Source: Synchiropus splendidus (Eukaryota; Chordata; Actinopteri; Syngnathiformes; Callionymidae). Taken from it: a stretch of DNA of 64,000 nucleotides. Shown piece by piece: positions 1-32,500 of this stretch (the first letter of the stretch is position 1; every line of letters starts with the position of its first letter). The DNA is taken from assembly GCF_027744825.2 (NCBI RefSeq), contig NC_071338.1, positions 23,808,001 through 23,872,000 on the forward strand. The letters run 5' to 3'. The notes under the pieces were generated by a model. It did not search any database, was not told where the DNA came from, and saw nothing but the letters and a program-made list of their open reading frames with translations. Made by a program: the position numbers and the translations under genes.

Positions 1-142
1 CCCTGTGGAAATATAAGTGCCCACGCCTGCTCTAGATATTCATCGTTCTCATTAACAAATGAAAAAAATGCAACTGCCCATTTGTCTCAGTGTAATATTT
101 TTAAAATCCTGTTGCCATGGCTTTACCTTGTTGTCTCCACAG

Positions 143-3100
143 GTGGGTTGCTATGACCCATACAGTGATGACCCGAGACTTGGCATTCAGAAGATCCACC
201 TTTGTAAATATAGCGGTTATCTGACGGTAGCAGGCACGGCAGGACAGGTGAGAGCTGTGTTGAATTGTCAACTGACCTTTAACACACAGGAACAAGCTTT
301 CCTAACAATTTCTTGTCAGCCTCTTAGTTTGAAAGGTTTCATTTTTGTGTTTTCCGTGTCCAGATTTTGGTGCTGGAGTTAAATGATGAAGCAGCAGAGC
401 AGACAGTTGAAGCCAAGGTTGTGGATTTGCTACAGGGCCAAGAGGGTTTCCGCTGGAAGGTACTGGCTGGTGTTACAATTTTCAGCTTCAGGAATGGCAT
501 TTTTTAGTACCTATCCTTCAGAATAGTTTGTTTCGTGGCTTTAAACAGAAGCGTCTCCAGGCCTGACAGATGATGTTTTTCAGGGCCACACTCGTCTGGA
601 TGTGCGAGAAGAGCCTGTGCTTTTTCCTGCCGGCTTCCAGCCTTTCACTCTTGTGCAGTGCCAGCCTCCTGCAGTGGTCACTGCCCTCACGCTTCACTCT
701 GAGTGGAAGCTGGTAGCTTTCGGCACCAGCCACGGCTTCGGCGTCTTCGATTATCAACAGAGGAACAACGTTCTCATCAAGTACGACAAACCCTAGTTCT
801 GCCTCCAAATATCCCAAGCTTTGGTTAGGTGTGTGGGTGTGTGCGCGTGTGTGCTTGAAGGCTTTCGTTTTATTTGCGTTTCTCTCCTTGACGCTACTAC
901 CACCTGCTGCCCGTCTGAGCACATTGCACTTGGAATATATTTAACACCTATTGTATATGTGAGAACCATGTAGGGCAGAGTATCAAAATCACAGTTTGGG
1001 TAAAAGTGAGTTTCTAATATGTAGAGTAGTAGTTCTCTTTGAAACTAAATAAGGCACATCTGAGCTACTAGGAAAGAGTCGCAGTTACACTATGTCTTTA
1101 TTCGGTACTGCAGTTGCTTCATTTTTTTCTTCATTTATCTTTCATGTTTATGTTCTAACTTTATATCCTACCATGCAGGTGCACCCTAAACCCCAACGAC
1201 CAAATGGCCATGGAAGGTCCTCTGTCGAGGGTCAAGAGTATCAAGAAATCCCTGCGACAGTCATTCCGGAGAATCCGACGCAGCAGAGTGTCGCTGAGGA
1301 AGCATCATGTCAACAACGCTGCCAAGGTATGTTAGCTCCATCTTGATGGAGAAAAGCTTTTGAGGGTCTGAGCAGTTGTGAACCTCTGTGAAGCTCCAGG
1401 AGGCAAATGCTCGTCTAGAAGCTGAGCTGGCAGAGATGGAACTCGCCCCAGTCCAGAGGAAGATCGAGGCCCGCTCCTCAGACGACTCTTTCACTGGACT
1501 TGTACGGACTCTTTACTTCGCCGACACATTTCTCTCTGACAGTGAGTTTCATTCAGAATATATAATGGTTTCTGGTCCCTTGAATTTGAAGTCAAGCCTG
1601 TCCATGTTGGAAGCTTCCATTTCGTCTTACAATGCTTCTCATTTTCAGGCTCTCACAACACACCGTCCCTCTGGGCGGGTACGAACGGCGGTTGTGTGTA
1701 CGCGTACATGCTCCGGCTGCCTCCTGTGGAGCTGAGAGCCGACGAGCCGGTCACCGCACATTCGGGTGAGATTCGTCGTGATGCTGTCAAATTTTTCTTC
1801 TGTGATGTTTGTGGCTTTTAAGCCTTTCCCTCTCGTAGCTAAGGAAATCCAGCTGATGCACCGCGCTCCAGTGGTCGGCATTGTGGTGTTAGATGGGCAC
1901 GGGTCCCCTCTCCCTGAACCTTTGGAGGTGGCCCACGACTTGGCCCGCTCCCCAGACATGCAGGGCTCCCACCACCTGCTCGTTGTATCTGAGGAACAGT
2001 TCAAGGTGGGAGCAGCAAATCCACAACATAAATGATTGTAATTTCCCATTAGTTGTTCACCCTGACTGCTATTCAAGTGTGTCTTTACTCCGTTACTAAT
2101 TCCAATGAAGTTCTCATAGGCATCTTGCTAACTGGAAATGATACCTGAGATTAACTTTGTCCAGACTTGAAAGTCAGTATAATATTGTTGAGACAGCTGC
2201 TATGTCTTTTCAGCAGATTTTCATTTGTCTTGCTTGTCACAAAACATGAGTCAGAAATCATCCAGCCGTTGAAAAAGGGGATATGACGTGCCTCACGTCA
2301 CTGGTACTGAGCTAGTGTTTCGCAATGGCTTTGTCTGTTGGATTTCAAAATCCCCTTCATTTGGCTGGCGGGGAGGGATTGAGGGAAGTTAACGGTGTGT
2401 CGTGGATTCAAGGTGATTTGGTCTCTGGGTTCCTGTCTTCAATAAAACCATCCGACAAAGTACTGATAATGCAGCAGCACATTAACGTTTCTAGACTATC
2501 CTGTGTCTTGGACAAGTTGGACTCCATGACTCCAACATCCAGTTGTTGCCACATGTCACGAGAGAAAAAAAAAACCCTGTATACCCCAGTTAGCAAGCAG
2601 AGCTTTTGTTTAAATTAATTTCGTTCATTTTTGGGTTAAATTCATGTTTGTATTTTATTTGAAACAAGTCCAAACTTTCTTTAATCTTATCTCCCATTTA
2701 TTTATTTAGTACAAACTAACAACTAAAATAAAATTTTGTATATAGCAAGCAAAATATCGACAGACATATATAGACGATTAATATTTAAACAATGATGATG
2801 ATGCAATGAGAAGGGAGAAATATGAACTGCACAACTGAGGCCAGTGAGCAAAAGAGGTCAAAACGATGAGTTGGTGCTTCATAGTTTTTGAGGTGTTGCT
2901 CCTTGTGTTTCATTATGCAGCGATGCTTGTCAATCTGTTTCACCCATCACCAGTGATTGCTGCCATGTGTGAATGACTTCACTCATTTACTGTCTGGCTA
3001 ACCTGCTGTATCTATATGTGTGTGTCTATGTGGTTTCAGGTCTTCACCCTGCCAAAGATCAGTGCTAAGATGAAGCTGAAGCTCACAGCGGTGGATGGCT

Positions 3101-5255
3101 CCAGAGTGCGGCGGGTGGGCGTGGCCTGGTTCGGCAGCAGTCGCTCGGAAGACTATGGGGAGAGTGGCCTGGTGGTTCTGACCAATCAGGGCGACGTCCA
3201 TGTGGTGTCGCTGCCGGGAGTGAAGATGCAGGTTCAGTATCCGTGCATACGCCGGGAGGATGTCAGCGGCATCGCCTCCTGTGTGTTCACCAAACAAGGC
3301 CAGGGTAGGAACCAATCCAGAGACAAACACTGAGGGTCTGTGTTAGCTGTAGTCACCTGGACTCCTCTCTCTGCCCCCCCCCCCAGGCTTCTACCTGATC
3401 TCTCCATCAGAGTTCGAGCGTTTCTCGCTATCCACTCGCTTCATGGTGGAGCCTCGTTGTCTGGTGGAGGTTCCTCTTGTGTCCGGTTCCTCTCTACGAG
3501 GCAGACACCCACTGAACTCTACTTCATCTTCGAACAGGTTCATGCAGCTATATTCATGTGTCACATTAGCCCTCAGTACCGTTTATCTCACCTTCTTTTC
3601 ATCCTCCAGAGGTGAGCTCCCGGAAGGTGACGATCCAGGTAAGGCTTCCTCCACGCTTCCTGAAACTGCATGTTGGCTGTGCGAATGCAAACATTGATTC
3701 ACTGTGCTTGTGCTGGTTTGCTTCACCCGCCTGCTTCCGCGCCCTCACGCCTCCTCCATGTTTGTGACTGATTCCATCTGCTGCCTGTCTTCCAGAGAGC
3801 GCAGCTAGACGTGTTATGGAGCATGCTTTGCTGAATGATGAGAGTGAGTACTGGTGTACCAGTCGAGTGGCTGAAAACTTGAGTTATTATTTAATCCAGA
3901 AAAAAGCCTTAATTTATACAAATCACAACTTTTTTTTCTTTCGGATTTATTTATTTAGTCGAGACTGTGTAACATGAATCTTAATTGTACCTTTAAAAAA
4001 TATCAAAATATCAACAGGGATTTGTTATAAACAAAAAACACACAGCATTTTACTCTATAATGAATGCCACTTCTTGATGTAAGGCCGAAGTTACGAATTT
4101 TCTATCAAAAGTTTTGGAGTTAAAAAACCTTGGGTTTTTTTTATTTGTTCAATATAAATGTCATAAACTCGAGGGTTAGATTAAGACAACAATAAAACCT
4201 CTATTTTACCATTTATTGTGAAATCACTGAACAAATGACATCAGACTATGCTGTAAAATGTCTTCAAACTCACATATACATATTTCAGTAAAAAACGAAA
4301 CTCGTACGCAACCATTTTCAGCAACTGCGGTAGGAGACACTGCTTGAAGCTCTGAAGAAAAGAAAAGGCTGCTCATAGAATTGTGAGTCGCTGTGATCAT
4401 ACAACAAAGCGACAAAGCTAGCCGTAGCGTTGTGTCAGACACTGAGCTGGAAGTCAGTCCACTGGAAGACATTGAGTTTGTCGGCGGTGTCAGCGATAAT
4501 GGCCAAAATAGGTTTACTGAAATTAATTAAACAGTAAAAGAAAAACATCAGTAAAAAGAAAATGTATGCAAAAATGTTTACTTTTGTGAGTCTTTCAAAT
4601 TTAATTTAGTTTTCTTATTATTTCGCAAATTTCTATGTCCTATAGTTAAGCGCACAACACATTAATGTAGTGTATATTAATACAACACATGGCGGATAGT
4701 TGTTTGAAATGTGCTGCTCTGTGTTCATTTCAAAATGTCCTGCATCTTTCTGCTCCCATCATCAGCTGGTTGTCCATCTGTACACCTGCCCATCATTTAC
4801 TCATACAGAGCTTCAGTCACACCAGTAGTGTTTGCTGTAATCACATGGTGTTTTGTTTTAATGTCTGTGATTTTAGCTGAAATATAAAATGCTTAAAAAA
4901 AGAGAATGAATGTGATGTGATCACGTCTTAAACCAGGTTGAGAACTCCTGATGTTTGTGTTGCAGAAGTACTTCAGGAGATCCAGAAGTCTCTAGAAGGT
5001 GACCATACGTGAGTTCCCCACTTTCTTTTTCCCTTGGATGTGGGAGGTGCTGAGAGGATAGCAAGCTTGTTTGGAACGTGATGTAAAGCAGCAGCTAAAG
5101 ACTCTTATTTACCAGAGTGTGATGCCACCATCTGCCTGACTAATGAAAACCTACTGGCGTTCTGAGCTGATGATGAGCACCACGATGTGATCCATGCTGA
5201 TTGTTTTTATTGCAGGTCTTATGTGGAAAACAATGTGAAGAATTCTGTAGCTTGA
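143..5255 (+). CDS. llgl1: Lethal giant larvae homologue 1, C-terminal half (gene begins upstream of the window)
   Basis: Llgl1 is a cortical WD40/beta-propeller scaffold. It is phosphorylated by atypical PKC and helps set the basolateral domain of polarised cells. Thirteen exons join in frame to 517 codons plus stop: 143-247, 364-459, 584-780, 1179-1326, 1394-1541, 1649-1765, 1839-2005, 3040-3304, 3387-3537, 3610-3638, 3796-3843, 4966-5008 and 5216-5255, all with GT-AG borders. Diagnostic stretches are [32 protein letters not shown] and [14 protein letters not shown], which resemble LLGL1 more than LLGL2. The exon at 1179 encodes the basic serine-rich aPKC target and membrane-binding segment ([19 protein letters not shown]). 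Full-length family members are about 1,000-1,060 residues, so the N-terminal half is missing because the window starts inside the gene. The acceptor at 1393 has a poor pyrimidine tract; an in-frame alternative lies 6 nt further on. The last few residues are the least certain part. Confidence -1.
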
Positions 5256-7205
5256 TCAACGCGGCTGTAAACGCGAGGTGAGTGTTGGCTAGCGACGAAT
5301 TGTCAAACACTATTTTGAACCATCAGGAACAGAACAGGTTTGAATTATTTTTTGCATCACAAACAAACAAAAATACAAAATAAAACTGAGAGGAACTGAA
5401 ATCAAACCTTAGGATTTAGTTGTGACCATAAGGTGCTCTAGTTTAGTTATAGTTTTCAAGTAGTATTTTCTTAATTGTAGATTTTTATTTCTTCAGGACA
5501 TCTGGAGGATATGAACTAGATTTTTGCTTCAGTGTCTTCTCAAACTCACTGTTGGAGCTGAGCGCAGTACACACATTGGTAAAGCAATGAGAGAGCGCAA
5601 GCCTCTGCCAAGCAGTTAACTAAGCAGCTGATGTGTGAAAATGAAGCTACCTGTAATTTCAAAAGTAAATTTCATGACACATTGTCAGCATTAGCATTAC
5701 ATGTTGCCGTTGAAAGAACAAGTACAGGAAGCTGAAGCTGAGCTTGTCTGTCCTCAGGTGACAGGACGTAGCAGAGCTGCAGCAGTGCCCCCATCGCCTG
5801 CCTGCCACAGTGACCACTACTGACCCCTCCTTTCCCCCCGACTGACCTGTCCCCTCCGCTCCCCTCCTCACTCGCAGTGAAGCTGAAGGAAGAGACACCA
5901 CCTGTGCCTAAAACGTCACACACACACACCTGCCAGCATCACGCCAGAAAATATCTTTGTTTTGTCAAGAAATTCATAAAGCTTTAAAGCTCTTTGTTGC
6001 CATGAGCGAGTAAAAAGATGAGTTTTTTTTTTTTTTTTAATCCTAATGGAACATAGTCTCAATTTTCTAATTTATTTTATTCAATTTCATGGTTTTATTC
6101 TGTTTTACCGTTTGTTTGTTTTTAGCACCAGCAGCAAACATTGATTCTAATTTATTCATTTCTGTTTTGATGTGTGACTTGGTGTGGAAATCATCCCTTT
6201 TACTCAGCTGGTGGCGTCAAAGAGCTTCAGTCCACACTACTGACTTGGAAATGTCGTCAGTAAATATTCAACTGTAGCTGCGCAGGTTAAAAAAAAAAAA
6301 AGGTTGTTCAAAGCAAGTTTTTAATGTGAGCAGTCAGACAGGCGCCTCCCTCCCGTCCACTCATGCTGATGCACACTTTGCAATGCTGTAATGTGTTTTT
6401 TTGTTTTTCCAGGGGTAAATTTTTCTTTTGGGCTTTTTTTAATTTGAATTATTTTTCATGTACAATGTCTTTCTTTTCTACACAAGCGATGTATATTGTA
6501 ATTTAGGAGTGTAATGTAGTGAAATGTTTTAATATATACAGTGACTGGGCGTGTACCTGTGGGCCTGTTCTACTTGGGGTTGGCTGCTACTGAGGAAATA
6601 TTTTGGTACGGTCTCAGATTACTGGCTGTTTTAGAATCTGACTAGAATATATTTTTGTAGCAAACTGATTCAGAACCCTAATTTTTATATATGTATATGT
6701 AATGTCACACTACACTTCTTTTGTGGATGATTAATACATGTTTTCCCAAGATGCTTCACGTCTCTTTTTCTTGTTGCATAGATGAGGTTAACCCAAGTAA
6801 ATGGAACTTTTTTTCTTTTTTGTCTGCCATTCTACTGGCCTCATTCCTACCTCATGTAGTTTAAGGATTATTTCAGTCAAGTTTTAGTAATGCTATAGGT
6901 GTGGTTTCATCATTCAACTCCCCGCATTGTTTTTGATACCTACAGGTAAACTTAATTTTTCCTTCTTGTATTTGGTAGTGATTTTTTTTAAACCATTTTA
7001 TGTTTACGAATACTTTTATTTTAATCTGTAACCGATGTAGTATGGATTTGCGCTTTCTTTTTAAGAATTTGGTCCTGGTTAAATCTTATTTTTATTACAG
7101 CATTTGTTGGTATATACATTTTTTTTTTTTGTAATTTCTACCCCTTCCTTCAGCTTTCAGTCAAGTTGGTATTTGAGAGAACAATAAAATGGACCGAAAA
7201 AATAA
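5256..7205 (+). other. llgl1: Probable llgl1 3' UTR
   Basis: This AT-rich stretch follows the llgl1 stop codon and has no long open frame. A canonical AATAAA lies at 7183-7188, so the 3' UTR may be about 1.9 kb, which is an inference. A strong donor-like GAG|GTGAGT occurs at 5278, only 22 nt after the stop. It leaves open an extra UTR intron or an alternative last exon, with AG acceptors near 5758 and 5879. Confidence -1.
7183..7188 (+). promoter_or_regulatory. Polyadenylation signal AATAAA, probable llgl1 3' end
   Basis: This canonical AATAAA hexamer lies on the + strand after the last llgl1 exon, before the next gene on that strand. The assignment to llgl1 is inferred from position only. 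Confidence -1.
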
Positions 7206-7617
7206 CTTGATGCAACCAGTACAGGTAGGACAACGAAACAAAAATTTTATTTTTCTCCCCCATCAGTAATGTAGCTCAGCAGAGAAGCTGTAAGGTCAGC
7301 AGGTGCACTCCTCATTGGTGACTCTGTGCCCTGTATATATATGATGGCTCCAAGCATAACGTTGCGTTTAAGCTTCTAAATGTGTTTTTACTGGTTCAAG
7401 AGTTAAGAGTGAAGCTGAAATACTCTTTAGTTGGGGGCTTGTAAATGCGATGAACCCAACTGCCTTCATAAAATCAATCATTTGGAGCAGGATAATTACT
7501 AATATTTTCTGATCTGAGAGCGCCAAAAAAAGAAAATAATAGGATTAGTATAGTAATAGCAACCCGATTACATTCATGAATACAGAAAAACGCGACTCGT
7601 TTGAGTTTGGAGATTTG

Positions 7618-7634
7618 GCGTCATCTGGTGGCAA
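7618..7634 (-). promoter_or_regulatory. CTCF-like motif
   Basis: By eye, the reverse complement reads TTGCCACCAGATGACGC, close to the vertebrate CTCF core CCASYAGRKGGCRS. It is not inside a recognised repeat copy. Occupancy is unknown. Confidence -1.
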
Positions 7635-8227
7635 AATTATTTTCCACCACATCATTTTACGATTCCTCCAATGTGGCGGCATCCCAACTTGTTACGGTCG
7701 TTCACTGAAAACTTCAGGGAATTGCGGACCAAAACGGGACGAGTTCTGCAGGTAGATGTGTTGGCATGTCAAGTTTGTAAGTGCTCACTCCAAACCAAAT
7801 TGTTGTAGTCGTACTTGAAAGAGCAGCAGTTTTCTGGCCACCACTGGTAGCAAAGTAAGCTAGCTGTCGTGCTGACGCAAATTCAAGTTGCACCTGCGCA
7901 AGGGATGAAAGTACTCTGCAATATTTGCAACTGAATAGCCTTATAGCGAATGTAATAAATAAGAAGTGAAGGAAAACCTCTAAAGAAAGTAGCTTTATAT
8001 TTTAGACTGTGACAAGTTAAAAAAAATCCAACACTCCAAATGAAAAACTCGCTATAAAAAGAGAAACCTGTGCAGTGGTTTTTATAGATCATGTTCATTG
8101 GGAAAGTCGAGGCCCAAGCACCAAGATTCTTGCTGGACCCACAGTGGCTAGTTGGTAGTTCAGAATCTGTTGCTCATTCGACATGATCCCTGAAGTACTG
8201 TTCATCTGGCAGGACAAGCGTTGAAAT

Positions 8228-8243
8228 AGCTCCATCTAGTGGG
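8228..8243 (-). promoter_or_regulatory. CTCF-like motif
   Basis: The + strand reads AGCTCCATCTAGTGGGC, so the reverse complement resembles the CTCF core. The same sequence with a GGCC end occurs in the right arm of the palindromic repeat family (for example 37313-37331). This may therefore be a worn remnant of that family. Confidence -1.
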
Positions 8244-9764
8244 CATAACCCTCTTTACATGGCGTTGACGTCTGTAAAATAATTACACAGCCTCATAACA
8301 GCACAATTTTCAATATGTTACAGCAAAGTCACACTTTATTTTCACGCACAATCTAGTTAATGAGTCACGTTCGGATTTTTGGTTGTGTCACAGCTGGAAT
8401 CTCAAGCCTCCTCCTTTTCACCAGCTGTTTCCCTTGCTGTTCCACCACCAGGCTTAGTAACCACTGCGCGTCAGGCTCTCTAATACGACACGGTGAGTGA
8501 AGCTGGGCGAGAAGCAATGGCCATATATGGTTGATGGTGATTCATCTTGACTCTGATTAAGCTCTGCATCAAAAAGAAATGATAGAATAATCCTCCACTT
8601 GAGTTTATTAAAAAAAATAATCATAATAATTTGAAAAGAAGGCAGTCGAAATAGGAAGTGGACAAAGTTAGAAACCAGGAGAAAATGAGGGTGCATTCGC
8701 TCAGGGCTCAATTGTTCTTATCATGTATCAGTGATGTATGTGAGGCATCAGGGAAATCATGGGATGTTTGTAGACAACACACATTTTATCAAGGATCACA
8801 TGATCTATAAACCCTTAGAATAAACTGCTTCGGCAGAATCAGATATGTTAAGTTTTAATGGCTGCACCTACAAGCTCTTTTAAGGTGGGACTGGACTTTG
8901 CAACGTTGTAGAGCCAGTGTCCGTGCTACAAAACACTTTTGATAGTATTGTGTTGTTTAACAACTCAGTATGTCTGGACTTTAAACTCCAAAAAGTAGTG
9001 TTGTAGTCAAGACCCTGTCAGAATGGTTACATCTAATAGTTATACAGACTCACACATTTGTTTTGAATAAACGAGCAGTTTGTTCTGTAGCCAGCGTGGT
9101 CTCAGTCTTGCAGCTCCCCTATATGCTTTTAAATGACAGTGTTCCAGGGAATCTTCTTCTGTCCTGGTGTTAAAGCTGCCTTGAGTCGGGTCTTGATAAT
9201 GACACGCTCTCTTGTGAGTCTTTGATCAGCAGCTTTTATGGGGCTAACCACTATTGCACCACCATTAACTGCCAGAAGGTTTCTCACAAGGAGAGCAGCT
9301 CGTGAATGAATCATTCCATCAAGGGTTTTTCTTCCATTAAATCAGAGTAACTAGTTCCTTGGTTTGTAACTGCCACGTTGCTCCATTTTTTTTTCCACGG
9401 TTACAGAGGACCGTCTGTCTGACCCTTGAACAAACTTTTTTAGTCAGCTGTCATAACAAAGATTGCGGGAAGAGGTCAACAACCCTGCACCCCTCCCCCT
9501 GAGCATGACTCAGGGATGTATAGCTGTCGATCGGGGTCAAACCATATGCAACACTCCCACTCTGTGGGAGGACTGGGGGGGTCTTCCCCACCTCCGTACC
9601 CCCTCACAAAAAGTTGAAGAGGGGCCGGACTGTGGGCAGGGCGTATGGTAATGCCCCTCGGAGGAAGTGAGCGCAGTGTAGTGGAATGTAGTTGCCATTA
9701 GTGGAAGAGTTGGAGCGGGCTAACAGGCTGCTATGTGAAGTCTGCGAGAGCGAGTGATGAAAAC

Positions 9765-29068
<19,304 letters not shown>

Positions 29069-29590
29069 CCGCGCCTTCGAGGTCTTCTTCAACTGTCTCA
29101 CTTTGACCAAACATCAGATATTTTTTACGCGAAGTAGATTCTTATCGTGGATTATCAGACACATTGAAGCGCATATCTCGTCGAGTGTAACACCTTAAAG
29201 CTTTTAGAGTTTTAGTTCTCAACTAAACATGCCAGTGGACGAACGCTTCAGTTCATTATTTATTTATTTATTTCCAGCGGAGGAAGTCGATGAAGAGCTG
29301 TCTGTTTACGTGCGAGTCACTGTTGTGTAATTTATCATTGAGGAATGACACGTTACATTTTGTCCAGTTTTGAAAGCCGGAAGGCTTTTAAGGTGATGTA
29401 AGAAATTTTTGAATCTTTTTAAATCGAAAGATGACGACGTGCAGTTTTAGAACAAGACTCGCTACACTGAGAATCTATTTAATTAGTCTTTTACAATGAT
29501 TCGTTTTGAAACGGTTGGATTTTTGTACATTTTTATTGTGTTTTTATGCTGCTAGGTGAAAATAAATCCAAATATTTGCTGAGTCCACCT
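29069..29590 (+). other. slc12a4: slc12a4 3' UTR with polyadenylation signal
   Basis: This non-coding stretch follows the slc12a4 stop and ends just after an AATAAA at 29561-29566, giving a 3' UTR of about 0.5 kb. The cleavage position is inferred from the signal. Confidence -1.
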
Positions 29591-32500
29591 TCGATTTATT
29601 GTTTATATTCTAACTTAAGTTTGTAAATAGACACACACTGTCAGTCCCTTTTCGTCTCCTCCTGATGACGTCATCACTGCCTTCGTCTCATCGATTCAGG
29701 TCCTGAAATCTTGAACCAGTCTGCGGTCAATCGATCGAGGCCTGAATTCTGATATTTGCGATTGATTTTTGGGTTTGTTTTGTTTTTCAATTGCAATCAC
29801 TAAACTGTGTTTTGATGTGTCATGACACAGTATTGAAGGGTTTCATGAAACAGTGTCCTAATTTTCAGAGGCCACCAGATGGCACTGTCTGCCGTAAAAT
29901 GTTTGGACTAGAACAACTACAGTGGTAGTTTTTGGTTTTAAATTCATGAATTAATAAGCTATTAACTATTAAGGTCTGAGTCTTGAATGTAGCCATTAGC
30001 ATGATGGTGCTATGGGCTTTAAATTCAGCAAAAATCAAACCAGACGACCCACAAGTCTCACGCCAGTTCTGACTGAACTGATAACTTCCTGTGGAATTGT
30101 CAGTTGCTACATTACGTCATGCTGTTTCACAATGTATTTCTTGAAAAAAGCTAGAGAATAGCAGCTATTTTTTAAGTAGTGTGTCTAAAGATGGTGAATG
30201 AAAGTGAAATCTGCCTTTTTTGCTGTGACGAATCAAACCTTCTATTCCGAGCCTGACTAGTTCAGTCAGCTGAGCCTTCTCCGTCAGCGTGTGATTTGGC
30301 ATCCGAGCCGCAGCCAATCAGGATCGCAGCGGTCGTGTTGACAGATGGAAGGAAAGCAGAAGTGCTAAAAATAACAGGAAACTTGGAATCATAGACGTCA
30401 GCCCGGACGCTGCCCAGGAAACGAGGGCGGAATCTGCTCTCATCCCCGGCCTGTTCATCCCCGCCGCCGCCACATCCGCCAAAAGATTCAGACGTTTAAG
30501 TCGACATTTTCCACGCGGAAGTTGGAAATGTTCTGACTGGGGAAGAGAAAGCAAACATGAGAGAAAGTCCTGGCGTCTTGAGCAGATGGCACGGCTGAGG
30601 GAGGATGGCGCCAGCAATTCACAGACTTGCAGTTGCATGTGAAGGCAAAACTGCTTTGGTTGCTCAGCTGCAGTGGTGCTTTGAGCGCCTCCAAGTAGGT
30701 TACGCAGTTTGCAACATTACTCAGAGGGAAAGACAGATTTCAATGAAAACTCCAGGGAATTTTGTGACAGGGAGTATATGACTCCATTTGGGTGGTGCTC
30801 TGGATAACCATCTGGCACCAGGAAGCTTTTGAAGACTGCAGAGCTTGTTTTCTTCTTTGCTCACTGTTTTTTGCAGGTCAAGCATGTTCAGGAAAACCAC
30901 TGCCACCTGCTGTCTGAATCACCGACCGAAGGATATAATTGATTTTTTCTGATTGTAAAAATGGTATATAAAAAAGCTATAAAGCAAATTAATTTTTCCT
31001 TATTAAAGTTTCAAAATTTTATCCTGGTTGCTTAATATATTTTCATGTATTCATTTTTATATATTGTTATATTATTATTAATCATGAACAGAACTATGCA
31101 AATATGACATAAATAACTTTATTACATACTTTCCCCCCAACATATTTATTTTGGGACAGGGAATACTGTTGGAATGAGCATTACTCATTACTCAGAGTTT
31201 AACAATTTAAGTTTAAAAATAAACTGACTTTGTGAGTGGAGCATAAATATAGGAAAAGGGCTGCAAATTGCTTTTCAAGTGCGGCATCGAGGACATCACA
31301 GCCACTTTAAGCGTCCTGTATTGAAATGTTTGTCCCCCAACATGAGTCCCTGTGGTTGTATAGCTGTTTCAACGTGGACTATCACTATGTGACTTTTTTT
31401 TTTTTTTTTTTGAAGTAAAGCCTCATGTTTTATCAATTAAATTATTCATGTCACAGCAACAGATGTTCCACAAACCCAGACAAGCGAGGGTTATTCATTA
31501 GCTGTTTACATTTTTGCCGCGACAAATGCAATCATGGATTAATTAGAATGAGATTAATTGTGGAGTTCGCATTGACATTTTGAGGAATTGGTTCCCTGTG
31601 TTGCCGCATACGTTCAAAAATACAGATTCATCCGCATGTTGAGGAGCACGTTCTTCATTCTTTACATCTATTAATGTACTTTTATTGTTGAAAGAAATAT
31701 ATGTAATTTATTATTACATAAAATATTTTTTGATCATAAGAACAGAATATATTTAACAACATATTTATTGATAATATATTTATTGATAACAGAATACTGC
31801 TGAATTATCATTGGAAAATTACAAGTTGAACTACTTTGCAGACACTAGAGTCGGAGGAAGGAAGCGACAATAACATTATTTTTATTACCTGAGGTAAGAT
31901 ATCCTTTTTTAGTTCAAGAAAACACAGTGAAATGCGATATAATGAATGTTCGGTTGGCTTCATGTGTTTTCTTAAGTCAGTAATTTTCCATACCGTCATT
32001 TTAAGGTGAGGTCAGATTAAAAAAAGGCATCTCAAACGGATCCACAAAAGGTGGGATTTTGTCTTGACCATGGTTTTTGTTCCAAACTATCAGGAGCACA
32101 TTTTCAGGTGACTGGCACCATTTCCTACACTGTCTGTGGCACTTGGTGGAAAATCCCCAAAACTCCTGGTCAGCCACCCACAGTGTCGGACTTGGTACCA
32201 TCCATAAAGGTAAATTTAGTTTAAAATTAAAATGATATTCTTAACCCCGAACAAATATATGTGCAGACGTGTTCTGTTTTATGACGTTGTGTGTCTGTGT
32301 ATAACAAAAAATAAATAAATAAAAAGCAATAAAAGTTGTAAGTAAGTAATGGAGTGAAAACATGGATGGAACTCTTCAAGAACTGCATGTAATAACTAAA
32401 CTCAGAATAAGGGCATGATGGCGTCGGACGAGTGACCTGGAAGTGAAGTGCTGTCATGTTTTACAAATCGTTTTTAACATTTTTAACCACATGTTTATGT

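Larger units (their letters stand above)
7210..9764. other. Intergenic gap llgl1-slc12a4, including the slc12a4 promoter and 5' UTR region
   Basis: No convincing exon was found here. CTCF-like motifs in reverse orientation lie at 7618-7634 and 8228-8243. A YY1-like core (AATGTGGCGGC, 7670-7680) sits in a short GC-richer patch that ends in a donor-like CTGCAG|GTAGAT near 7751, so a small non-coding first exon is possible but unproven. The last 300 bp before the slc12a4 ATG are GC-richer than the rest and lack a TATA box at a plausible distance. They are the natural candidate for the slc12a4 promoter and 5' UTR. Confidence -1.

Noticed and set aside
1645..2076. 143-codon reverse frame inside llgl1
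   Set aside because: It lies antisense to two well-supported llgl1 exons and the intron between them.
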